A stretch of DNA of 64,000 nucleotides from VSJD01 sp964617825 (lineage in GTDB: Bacteria > Verrucomicrobiota > Kiritimatiellia > JAAZAB01), in the NCBI GenBank assembly GCA_964617825.1, contig CAZTWL010000024.1:1-64000 (forward strand), in the 5' to 3' direction. This document shows positions 34,434 to 42,441 of this stretch, piece after piece. The translations under genes were made by a program, and so were the position numbers. The notes below the pieces were generated by a model. The model ran no database searches. It saw nothing but the letters and a program-made list of their open reading frames with translations, and was not told the DNA's origin. Position 1 is the stretch's first letter; every line of letters starts with the position of its first letter.

Positions 34434-36299
34434 TCATTTTACGAGCTTGTCAATCCGTGCGGCAATAGCCGGCGCGGTCAAACCGAAACGCTCCGCCATG
34501 GCATCGAAGGACCCCTGCGGAATGAACTGGTCGGGCCAGCCGCACCGCAGGCATGCTCCCCGGTAGCCAATATCGGCCAACACCTCGTTTACCAGCGAAC
34601 CAAAACCGCCCGCAACGACCCCATTTTCAAAAGTGGCGATGCAACGCGCAACGGCCGCTTGGCGGCTCAGCAGGTCGCGATCCAGCGGGACAACGAAGCG
34701 CGGATTGACGATTCCCACGGACAAGCCCCGCTCCGCCAGCAAGCGGGCAACTTGTCTGGCCAGCGGAATCATATCGCCCAGGGCCCAAAGCTGAATTTCA
34801 CGGCCATCCTGAAGAACCTCCGCCCGCCCCATCGGGATGTCTTCGTAGGTTGCCGGCAGGGTTGTGCCGGGCCCGCCGCCGCGCGGATAACGAATCATAA
34901 CCGGCCGCTGCCAGTGCACGGCCGAGGCTAACATGTTGGCCAGTTCGGCCTCGTCTTTGGGTTGCAGCAGGACAAGGTTCGGCGCCGACCGGAAAAGCGC
35001 AATATCGAACACCCCATGGTGCGTCGGTCCGTCGTCCCCGACCAGCCCTGCCCGGTCAAGACAGAAAATAACCGGCAATTGCTGGAGACACACGTCATGA
35101 ATCACATAGTCCACAATCCGCTGGGCAAATGTGGAGTAAACCGCAAAGACCGGCCGCAATCCTTCCGCAGCCAGGCCGGCAGCAAACAGGACCGCATGTT
35201 CTTCGCAAATGCCGACATCGAAAAACCGGTCGGGATAGCGCTTGGCAAAGGCCGTCAGGCCTGTGCCGACCGACATGGCGGCCGTGATGGTCACCAGTTT
35301 GTCGTCGGTTTCAGCCAGGCGTTCCAGAGTCTGGCCGAATACCTCCGAATATTTCAAGGTATGGGAAGGTTTTAAGGCCGTGCCCGTGGCGGCTTCGAAT
35401 GCCCCCGTGCCGTGCCAGGCTTCCGGTTCCGCCTCCGCAAACGGATAGCCCCGCCCCTTCTGGGTGGAAACATGAAGCAGGATGGGCTCATCCGAGCGCT
35501 GCGCGGTTTCGAGAGCCGAGATCAGCAATTGAATATTATGCCCATCGATCGGCCCGATGTAACGGAGCCCGAATTCCTCGAATATCACATTGCTCAGGAA
35601 CAGACTTTTGACCGCCTCTTCCAGGCGGAGATAAATCTGCCGGAGCCAGGTCAGGCGCAAGCGGTCCTTGGCGAACCGTTCCACCGAGTTTTTCCAGCGG
35701 TTATACCGGGGATGGGCCAGCAATTCGCCCAGCGTGCGGGCAACGGAACCCACGTTGGCGGAGATGGACATTTCGTTGTCGTTCAGGATCACTATCAGGC
35801 GGCGCGTGGCCGAAGCCAGATTGTTCAGCGCCTCGAACGAACTGCCGCATCCCAGGGCGCCATCGCCAACGATGGCCACCACATGCTCGGCGCCTCCGCG
35901 ACGGTCGCGCGCCACCGCCATGCCCAGCGCGGCCGAGAGAGCCGTGCCGGCGTGCCCGGCGCCGAACGCATCGTAAGGACTCTCCGATTTCAGCGCAAAC
36001 CCCGACAGGCCGTTCAACTGACGCAGCGTATGGAACCGATCCTTACGGCCCGTGAGGATTTTATAGGCATAGGTCTGATGGCTGACATCCCACACCAGCT
36101 TGTCCTTCGGCGGATCGAAAACCTTGAGCAGGGCCATGGTCAGCTCCACGGCCCCCAGGTTGGCCGCCAAATGCCCCCCCGTGCGGCTGACCGTTTGAAT
36201 GATCAAAGCGCGGATTTCTTCGGCCAGCGGATTCAATTCCTCCTGGCTCAATGCCCGCAGATCGGCCGGGCTGTTTACTTTGTCAAGAATGCGTTTCAT
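34434..36299 (-). CDS. dxs: 1-deoxy-D-xylulose-5-phosphate synthase
   Basis: A 621-residue thiamine-diphosphate enzyme making DXP from pyruvate and glyceraldehyde-3-phosphate, the first step of the MEP isoprenoid pathway. It shows DKLVWDVSHQTYAYKILTGR, the ThDP motif GDGALGCGSSFEALNN, the transketolase pyrimidine-binding domain and the C-terminal transketolase domain. Normal length. The ATG at 36299 begins MKRILDKV, the usual N-terminus; an upstream TTG would add five residues. It follows xseB in the same direction, an order also common elsewhere (exonuclease VII with isoprenoid genes). Confidence 0.95.
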   Translation of the reverse strand: MKRILDKVNSPADLRALSQEELNPLAEEIRALIIQTVSRTGGHLAANLGAVELTMALLKVFDPPKDKLVWDVSHQTYAYKILTGRKDRFHTLRQLNGLSGFALKSESPYDAFGAGHAGTALSAALGMAVARDRRGGAEHVVAIVGDGALGCGSSFEALNNLASATRRLIVILNDNEMSISANVGSVARTLGELLAHPRYNRWKNSVERFAKDRLRLTWLRQIYLRLEEAVKSLFLSNVIFEEFGLRYIGPIDGHNIQLLISALETAQRSDEPILLHVSTQKGRGYPFAEAEPEAWHGTGAFEAATGTALKPSHTLKYSEVFGQTLERLAETDDKLVTITAAMSVGTGLTAFAKRYPDRFFDVGICEEHAVLFAAGLAAEGLRPVFAVYSTFAQRIVDYVIHDVCLQQLPVIFCLDRAGLVGDDGPTHHGVFDIALFRSAPNLVLLQPKDEAELANMLASAVHWQRPVMIRYPRGGGPGTTLPATYEDIPMGRAEVLQDGREIQLWALGDMIPLARQVARLLAERGLSVGIVNPRFVVPLDRDLLSRQAAVARCIATFENGVVAGGFGSLVNEVLADIGYRGACLRCGWPDQFIPQGSFDAMAERFGLTAPAIAARIDKLVK

Positions 36300-36353
36300 G
36301 GAATGATTATGCAAACAACCGAGGCTTCAGCTGACTACGGGAGTTAAGGCGCC

Positions 36354-36383
36354 CCTCATCCTGCCTTTCTCCCAAGGATGAGG
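36354..36383. repeat. Nine-base inverted repeat between xseB and dxs
   Basis: A perfect stem CCTCATCCT (36354-36362) and AGGATGAGG (36375-36383) with a 12-base pyrimidine-rich loop. No T-tract follows on either strand. It could be a dispersed intergenic repeat or an mRNA-stability hairpin in the xse-dxs transcript. Confidence 0.5.
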
Positions 36384-36397
36384 AAATGCGATCTGCT

Positions 36398-36697
36398 TTA
36401 CTTCTCATCCTCCGCATCCGGCGGCGCTTGCTTGTCTGCTTCTTCCGCGGGCTCTTCCGGCGTGGCGAACGGCATCAGGGTGCTCTGATCGCCCTTCTTG
36501 ACCAGCAACTCGATTTTGCGCTCCACCTCGTTAAGCTTGGCCGAGCAAACGCCGACCAAACTCATGCCCTCCTCGAAATGTTTCATCATTTTTTCGAGAC
36601 TGAGCTCGCCGCTTTCCATCTCGCGAACTACTGTTTCCAGCCGCTCCAGCGATTTTTCGAAGCCGGGCTGTTTATCTATGTTCTTGGCTGCCGCCAT
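36398..36697 (-). CDS. xseB: Exodeoxyribonuclease VII small subunit
   Basis: A 99-residue protein with the XseB signature FEKSLERLETVVREMESGELSLE, here split as FEKSLERLETVVR and MESGELSLEK, and a charged C-terminal tail. It assembles with XseA to degrade single-stranded DNA. The ATG at 36697 has GGAGG 9 bases upstream and overlaps the end of xseA by 26 bases, indicating coupled translation. Confidence 0.93.
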   Translation of the reverse strand: MAAAKNIDKQPGFEKSLERLETVVREMESGELSLEKMMKHFEEGMSLVGVCSAKLNEVERKIELLVKKGDQSTLMPFATPEEPAEEADKQAPPDAEDEK

Positions 36698-37961
36698 GGT
36701 TAAGAACCTCCGATTCGAATGTGCCCGCCGCCACACGGGTTGTGATCCGATCACCCGGCCGGGCCTGGTTTGCCGCCTTGATCACGCTGCCATCCGGCTT
36801 GAATGTAATACTATACCCGCGCTCCAAAACCGCAAGAGGGTTTATCCCCTTTAATTGGGCCTCCAGCCGCGCCAGGGCCATGGACTGGGCATGGCTCCAG
36901 GACTGCATGTGGCGGGCAAGGCGTCCATTGAGCTCGTCCACCAGCTGTTGTTCCTGGCGCAGACTGTTTTCGGCCTGGCGCTGCATTTGCGCGCGCAGGC
37001 GCTCGATCCGTTCCAATACCCGCCGCACCAGGTGACGCGGCTCGCGAAAAACGTAGCTGCGGCCGGCAGCCAGAAACCGGTGTTTTAAATCCGCCAGCTG
37101 CTGGGAGAGCGCGCGGCGCAGTCGCCGCGAACATTCCTGAAGTTGACCTTCAAAATCAGCTTTGCGGCCGACAACCAGTTCCGCTGCCGCCGAGGGGGTC
37201 GGCGCGCGCAGATCGGCAACAAAATCACTGATCGTAAAATCGATTTCATGGCCGACTGCCGAAACAACCGGGATGGTCGACCGCGCGATGGCGCGGGCCA
37301 CGACTTCCTCGTTAAAACACCACAGGTCCTCCAGACTGCCGCCGCCGCGGCCGACAATCAGGACATCCATATCGCCGCGGCGATTGAAATCATCCAGGGC
37401 CGCGGCAATTTCCTCGGCAGCGCCCGGCCCCTGGACGCGCACGCCCGCGACAACCACGTGCAAATTGTAGAACCGGCGCGTCAAGATATTGAGAATATCG
37501 CGGATCGCCGCCCCGGTGGGCGAAGTCACGACCCCGATATGGCGGGGCAGCAGCGGCAGGGGTTTCTTCCGTTCCGGATCGAACAGCCCTTCCGCGGCCA
37601 GTTTGCGTTTGAGCGCCTCGAAGGCCGCCTGCAAGGCCCCCTGTCCGGCCACTTCCAGGGAGCGGACGATCATCTGGTACTGGCCGCTCTTCTCATAAAC
37701 ACTGACCAGGCCATTGGCCCGCAGGAGCATGCCGTCCTTGGGATGGAAACGCACGCCACGCTGGTTGCCCCGGAACATCACGGCAGTCAGTTGGGCGCTC
37801 TCGTCCTTGAGCGTAAAATACCAGTGACCCGATGCCGGCTGGCGGAAATTGGACACCTCGCCCTCGACCCAAATTTCGCCCACCTCGTCCTCGAGGATGG
37901 TCTTGATCAATCGCGTGAGTTCGGCGACACGGTAGATTTTTAGATGGGGTTCAGGCGTCAT
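36672..37961 (-). CDS. xseA: Exodeoxyribonuclease VII large subunit
   Basis: A 429-residue protein with the N-terminal OB-fold (IWVEGEVSNFRQPASGHWYF), then the catalytic domain with VVTSPTGAAIRDI, DVLIVGRGGGSLEDLW, and VVSAVGHEIDFTI. A coiled C-terminal region follows. It cuts single-stranded DNA into short oligonucleotides together with XseB. Length and motifs are normal. Confidence 0.95.
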   Translation of the reverse strand: MTPEPHLKIYRVAELTRLIKTILEDEVGEIWVEGEVSNFRQPASGHWYFTLKDESAQLTAVMFRGNQRGVRFHPKDGMLLRANGLVSVYEKSGQYQMIVRSLEVAGQGALQAAFEALKRKLAAEGLFDPERKKPLPLLPRHIGVVTSPTGAAIRDILNILTRRFYNLHVVVAGVRVQGPGAAEEIAAALDDFNRRGDMDVLIVGRGGGSLEDLWCFNEEVVARAIARSTIPVVSAVGHEIDFTISDFVADLRAPTPSAAAELVVGRKADFEGQLQECSRRLRRALSQQLADLKHRFLAAGRSYVFREPRHLVRRVLERIERLRAQMQRQAENSLRQEQQLVDELNGRLARHMQSWSHAQSMALARLEAQLKGINPLAVLERGYSITFKPDGSVIKAANQARPGDRITTRVAAGTFESEVLNHGGSQEHR

Positions 37962-38071
37962 AGCGCACTTCGGTTAACCGCATTCAGGCCTTTAACAGAG
38001 TGCGGCAGTCCTCGCGAGGCGGCCGCAGACAATCGGGATCATGGCGCCGCGCCCGCCGCGCCGCCAAAGTT

Positions 38072-39625
38072 TTAGCGCGCATACTCCACGCACCGTTTTT
38101 CGCGAATCACGGTCACCTTGATCTGGCCGGGATACTGCAGTTCCTGTTCGATTTTCTTGCTGATGTCCCGGGCCAGGTGCATGGCCGCGGCATCATCCAC
38201 CTTTTCCGGGACGACGATGACCCGCACCTCGCGCCCGGCCTGGATGGCGTAGCATTTTTCCACGCCGCCGAAGCTGCTCGCGATGGTTTCCAGCTGTTCC
38301 AGACGTTTGACGTATACGGCGGTCGTTTCGGCGCGCGCGCCCGGCCGGGACGCCGAAATGGCGTCCGCCGCGGCGGAGAGCACCGCATAAATGCTTTCCG
38401 GCTCCACGTCGGCATGGTGGGCCGCGACGGCATTGACCAGCAGTTGCGGCTCATTATGGCGTTTGAGGAAATCGGCGCCGATAACGGCGTGGCTGCCCTC
38501 AACTTCGCTGTCCAACGCCTTGCCGATGTCGTGAAACAGGCCGATACGCTTGGCCAGCATGATATCCAGATCCATTTCGCCGGCCATGATGCCCATGAGG
38601 TGCGCGACCTCGATCGAATGCATGAGCACATTCTGCGCATAACTACTCCGGTATTTCAGGCGCCCCAAGGTCCGCACCAGGTCGGGGTCCACGCCCTGGA
38701 GGCCAAGCGTGTAAATCGCCTCTTCGCCGGCAACGCGGACAAGGTCCGCCATTTCCTCCTTTACCTTGGAGACCACTTCCTCGATCCGGGCGGGATGAAT
38801 ACGGCCATCCATGATCAGGCGCTCCAGGGATTGCTTGGCAATTTCGCGCCGCAAGGGATCGAAAGCGGAAATAACCACGGCCTCCGGCGTATCGTCCACG
38901 AGCAGGTCCACGCCGGTCGCCGCTTCCAGCGCCCGGATATTGCGGCCTTCGCGCCCGATGATGCGGCCTTTCAGATCGTCGCTGGGCAACGCAACCGTAC
39001 TGGTCATAAGCTCGCTGAAATGCCCGCTGGAAAATCGCTGGATCGCCAGGGCCAGGATTTTCTTGGCTTCGCGCTCAGACGTTTCCTTGGCCTCCTCCTG
39101 CAGGCGGCGGACAAGCATGCCGGTTTCGCCGCGCACCTCTTCCTCGATGCGGGAGATCAACACCCGCCGCGCCTCTTCCAGGGTCATGCCGGCAATACGC
39201 TGAAGTTTTTCGCGTTCGGTTTTCACCAGGTTCTGGTATTCCTCGCGCTGCTGGTTGACTTCCGCCTCCTTCTTTTCGATTTCAGCCACCTTTTGTTCGA
39301 CCTGCTGGTATTTCTTGTCGATCATGGACACCTTGCGGTCCAGGTTCAACTCACGCTGGGCGGAACGTTCCTCCAAGGCGGCAATTTCCTGGCGGCGAGT
39401 CTTGATCGTGACTTCGAACTCCTCGCGCGCCTTGAGCACCGCCTCCTTGGCCTGGAGGCCGGCCCCCTGACGAATGGACTCCGCCTCGCGCCGGGCATCG
39501 CTCAACATCCGGTCCGAATCCTGTTCGCTCGATTTAACCGCATACCGACCAATGATCAGGCGGACGTAATAGCCCAGCGCCGCCGCCAACATCACCACAA
39601 ATGCGCCGATCCACCATTGTGTCAT
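38072..39625 (-). CDS. rny: Ribonuclease Y
   Basis: A 517-residue membrane-anchored endoribonuclease. It has an N-terminal transmembrane helix (WWIGAFVVMLAAALGYYV), a long coiled coil (about 30-200), a KH domain with the GRIIGREGRNIRALE loop, and an HD domain with LFHDIGKAL supplying the metal-binding His-Asp. It starts mRNA decay. The ATG at 39625 is chosen because GGAGG lies 6 bases upstream. A stable intergenic gap of 110 bases separates it from xseA. Confidence 0.95.
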   Translation of the reverse strand: MTQWWIGAFVVMLAAALGYYVRLIIGRYAVKSSEQDSDRMLSDARREAESIRQGAGLQAKEAVLKAREEFEVTIKTRRQEIAALEERSAQRELNLDRKVSMIDKKYQQVEQKVAEIEKKEAEVNQQREEYQNLVKTEREKLQRIAGMTLEEARRVLISRIEEEVRGETGMLVRRLQEEAKETSEREAKKILALAIQRFSSGHFSELMTSTVALPSDDLKGRIIGREGRNIRALEAATGVDLLVDDTPEAVVISAFDPLRREIAKQSLERLIMDGRIHPARIEEVVSKVKEEMADLVRVAGEEAIYTLGLQGVDPDLVRTLGRLKYRSSYAQNVLMHSIEVAHLMGIMAGEMDLDIMLAKRIGLFHDIGKALDSEVEGSHAVIGADFLKRHNEPQLLVNAVAAHHADVEPESIYAVLSAAADAISASRPGARAETTAVYVKRLEQLETIASSFGGVEKCYAIQAGREVRVIVVPEKVDDAAAMHLARDISKKIEQELQYPGQIKVTVIREKRCVEYAR

Positions 39626-39665
39626 AATTTCCTCCAGCCCAAAAACGCTTGCGCGTCCGGGCAAC

Positions 39666-40298
39666 TTATTGCGTTATTTTTCTGGCGCGAACCTGGCCGG
39701 TCTTCCTCCGGTACACTTTCAGTTCGGTCGCCACCGCGTTCAAGCGAACATCATGCGCTTCCATTGGAACGCGGGCCATCATCTGACATTCCAGCGCCAA
39801 CCCAACCTTGAAGGCCTTTTGCAGGGCCTTTCCGGCCAGCAGACGGTCATAATGGCCGCCGCCGTGGCCAAGTCGACCTCCGGCACGGTCGAACGCCACT
39901 CCCGGCGTCACCACCAGATCCACGCCTGTGGGCCGCGGCCGATTGGGCGCAGTCCGAACGGGTGTCGTCCACCGCGGGCGGACGGGCTCGGGCACGGCCC
40001 AGCGGCCGGTCTTCACAAGATCGCCAGGCCGAAGACCCGCCAAATCGTAACACGCTGTCTTTTTACGATAAGCCGGCACCAACACATGTTTGCCGGCTTT
40101 CCAGCAGGCCGCCACCAAAATGCGGGTCTGGACCTCGGTCGGCAAAGCCAGATACAGACAAACCCGCCGCGCCGCCATCCATTCCGGAATTTGCATTAAT
40201 GCATTTTGAATCCGCACGCTGACCTGCCGGATACGCCGCGGGGCCAAAGCTGAGCGCCGGGCCTTCATTTTCGCACGAATGGATTCTTTCTGCATCAT
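39666..40298 (-). CDS. 5-formyltetrahydrofolate cyclo-ligase
   Basis: A 210-residue protein matching 5-FCL. N-terminal KESIRAKMKARRSAL, the central VDLVVTPGVAFDRAGGRLGHGGGHYDRLL block binding folate and ATP, and a basic tail are all present. It converts 5-formyl-THF to 5,10-methenyl-THF at the cost of ATP. It lies 17 bases after rarA in the same direction. Start taken as the first of two consecutive ATGs; an upstream TTG is also in frame. Confidence 0.9.
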   Translation of the reverse strand: MMQKESIRAKMKARRSALAPRRIRQVSVRIQNALMQIPEWMAARRVCLYLALPTEVQTRILVAACWKAGKHVLVPAYRKKTACYDLAGLRPGDLVKTGRWAVPEPVRPRWTTPVRTAPNRPRPTGVDLVVTPGVAFDRAGGRLGHGGGHYDRLLAGKALQKAFKVGLALECQMMARVPMEAHDVRLNAVATELKVYRRKTGQVRARKITQ

Positions 40299-40315
40299 AA
40301 ACGACAATCCGATCG

Positions 40316-41854
40316 CTAATCTTTTTTTGCTCTCCGCCAGCCGCTGTTTGAGGCTTGTCCTCCGGAGTTCCCAGGCGCAGCGGGATTTGGCGTTTCACCG
40401 TCGTTCACAGGGCTGGGACAGCCGGATTTTTGTCCGTCATCCGTTGCCGGCTGTTTGTTGTCTTTTTGACGCCGCCCGTCCCTGGCCTTTTGACGCAACT
40501 GGTCCCACTGCGCCAGGCGTTGTTTCAAGGTGTCCTCGTACCCCTGATTAGTCGGCTCGTAATACACCGCGGAAGTCGGCAGATAGACTTGGTCCACAAA
40601 ATGATCCTGATAGTCGTGGGCGTACTGATAACCGGTATGGCCAAGGCGTTTGGCCCCCTGGTAGCTCGAACCTCGCAGAGGTTTCGGGACCGGGAGGACG
40701 CGACCTTCCTTGATATCGCCGAGCGCTTTTTCGACCGCCAGATAGGCCGCATTGCTCTTGGGAGCGCAGGCCAGATAGGTCGTGACGTGCGAAAGGATGA
40801 TCCGGGCTTCCGGCATGCCGACGAATTCCACGGCATGCAGTCCCGCCACGGCCATAAGCAGGCCGCGCGGGTCGGCATTGCCGATATCTTCCGAGGCCAG
40901 AATGATCAGGCGCCGGGCGATGAAGCGCGGATCCTCGCCGGCATAGATCATCTTGGCCAGCCAATACACGGCGGCGTGGGGATCGGAGCCCCGCACGCTT
41001 TTAATGAAGGCGGATATCGTATCGTAATGGCCGTCGTCGTCGCGGTCATAGACCACGGCTTTTTTCTGAATGGAATCCTCGGTAATGGCGCGGGTAATAT
41101 GGATGCGTCCCTCGGCGTCCGGCGGCGTCGTCAGCGCGGCGATTTCGAGGGCATTGAGCGCCCGCCGCGCATCGCCTTCGCAAACTCGCGCCAGATGCGC
41201 GAGCGCATCGTCATCGGCATCCACCGGCAACCCGCCCTGTCCCGCCTGCCCGGCCGCAGCGGTTTTGTGCAGCGGTGAAACCGCCGTGGGACCCAGTCCG
41301 CGCGCATCGGTCAGCGCGCGGCGCAGGAGCGCGACAATGACTTCCTCCGCCAGAGGTTGCAGCTCGAAAATCTGGGAGCGGGAAGTGAGCGGACTATTGA
41401 CGAAGAAAAAGGGATTATGGGTCGTGGCGCCGATCAGGACGATGGAACCATCTTCCACATAGGGCAACAGGATATCCTGCTGTGATTTATTGAAATGGTG
41501 GATTTCGTCAAGGAACAGGATTGTCTGCACGCCTTCGCGGCGGCGGCGTTCAAAAGCCATTTGCAAAAGGTCGCGCAGGACGGCCACGTTGGCCAGGACC
41601 CCGCTTGATTTTTCGAAATGCCGGTGGGTAACCAGGGCAATGACTTCCGCCAGCGACGTCTTGCCGCAACCAGGAGGGCCGTAGAGGATCAAACTGGCCA
41701 GGCGATCGGATTCGATGGCCCGCCGTAAAAGTTTGCCGGGACCCAGAATATGGTCCTGGCCGGCAATTTCCGCCAAAGTCTGCGGGCGCATCCGGGCAGC
41801 CAGCGGCGGGCGGGCGCCGGACGTCTCGGAATTGTTCTTGTTGAAGAGGTCCAT
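40316..41854 (-). CDS. rarA: Replication-associated recombination ATPase RarA/MgsA
   Basis: A 512-residue AAA+ ATPase with Walker A GPPGCGKTS (about 59-67), Walker B ILFLDEIHHF, and the C-terminal MgsA region (DPHAAVYWLAKMIYAGEDP, DIGNADPRGLLMAV, GAKRLGHTGYQYAHDY). It acts at stalled replication forks, recruited through SSB. It is longer than E. coli RarA by about 65 residues, from a Gly/Pro-rich insertion after the sensor region and an Asn/Gly/Pro-rich polar tail after about 460. It is followed by the 5-FCL gene and preceded by a highly structured noncoding stretch. Confidence 0.94.
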   Translation of the reverse strand: MDLFNKNNSETSGARPPLAARMRPQTLAEIAGQDHILGPGKLLRRAIESDRLASLILYGPPGCGKTSLAEVIALVTHRHFEKSSGVLANVAVLRDLLQMAFERRRREGVQTILFLDEIHHFNKSQQDILLPYVEDGSIVLIGATTHNPFFFVNSPLTSRSQIFELQPLAEEVIVALLRRALTDARGLGPTAVSPLHKTAAAGQAGQGGLPVDADDDALAHLARVCEGDARRALNALEIAALTTPPDAEGRIHITRAITEDSIQKKAVVYDRDDDGHYDTISAFIKSVRGSDPHAAVYWLAKMIYAGEDPRFIARRLIILASEDIGNADPRGLLMAVAGLHAVEFVGMPEARIILSHVTTYLACAPKSNAAYLAVEKALGDIKEGRVLPVPKPLRGSSYQGAKRLGHTGYQYAHDYQDHFVDQVYLPTSAVYYEPTNQGYEDTLKQRLAQWDQLRQKARDGRRQKDNKQPATDDGQKSGCPSPVNDGETPNPAAPGNSGGQASNSGWRRAKKD

Positions 41855-41869
41855 GCCTTACCCTGAAAA

Positions 41870-42050
41870 TGAATACCCCACCTTGGCCGTGACGGAGTCA
41901 AGCTCTGTTCCGAAGAACAAAGGTGGGCGCTTTAGCCTGTGGTTTCCAGATCCCAGAGATATTAAGGGCCCAAGGTCACCACAGAATTCAAACACCCTGG
42001 CAGCATTATTAACGGGTCAGAGATTTGCCTCGTAACCACGAGCCAGGCAG
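41870..42050 (-). ncRNA. Candidate structured noncoding RNA upstream of rarA
   Basis: About 180 bases with several nested stems. Outer stem 41877-41884 with 41920-41927 is 8 bases. Inside it a hairpin TGTTC/GAACA (41906-41919) reads C-UUCG-G on the minus strand, the extra-stable tetraloop orientation. Another 7-base stem pairs 41937-41943 with 41978-41984. A hairpin CTCGT/ACGAG lies at 42029-42042 inside weaker CCTGG pairing. Size and position beside rarA and the 5-FCL gene would suit 6S RNA, but the seen stems do not form one clear rod. A regulatory leader of rarA is the other option. Confidence 0.35.
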
Positions 42051-42104
42051 GGTACTTCATTCAGGGCGAAGCGATTCAATGTGCAGAACCGCTCCGGTAG
42101 GCTG

Positions 42105-42344
42105 TTAAAGAACAATGAGCGACTGATGGCGCGGATCTGGCGGCATGTTGTTCAACCCCAAAGCCCGGATTCGCCGATTGCGAACACCGCCTCCAGAGTA
42201 CCACGCCACCGGTTTTGCTGTCACCGCTGCCACCAACAGGCCGCCCGGCCGCAAGCCGGCAGGCCCCATCGTCACAGACATGGAATCCATGCCTGAAAAG
42301 AATCGCCATATATTCTGCAAACAGTCTTCTATGAATCCCAGCAT
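42105..42344 (-). CDS. Possible small protein of 79 residues
   Basis: A short frame beginning MLGFIEDCLQNIWRFF with GAGGGG about 10 bases upstream of the ATG. It lies in the gap 41855-42441 on the same strand as pheT and rarA. No family was recognised and the composition is ordinary, so it may be chance. Apart from this and the structured stretch, nothing else was seen in the gap. Confidence 0.25.
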   Translation of the reverse strand: MLGFIEDCLQNIWRFFSGMDSMSVTMGPAGLRPGGLLVAAVTAKPVAWYSGGGVRNRRIRALGLNNMPPDPRHQSLIVL

Positions 42345-42441
42345 ACTGCCTGTCCCCTCACCGACGCGCCTCAAGGCCCGCTAAGGCCGGATGGCGCCGC
42401 CGTTATAATGCTTCCGTCATCGATCGTCTCGGCCGTTATCC

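Noticed and set aside
38000..39811. A 603-codon frame antisense to ribonuclease Y
   Set aside because: Ribonuclease Y is certain on the other strand, and this frame reads through two gene ends.
42000..42060. tRNA-like or tmRNA-like hairpins in the rarA-pheT gap
   Set aside because: No T-arm GGTTCGA, no CCA end and no tag-peptide frame were found.
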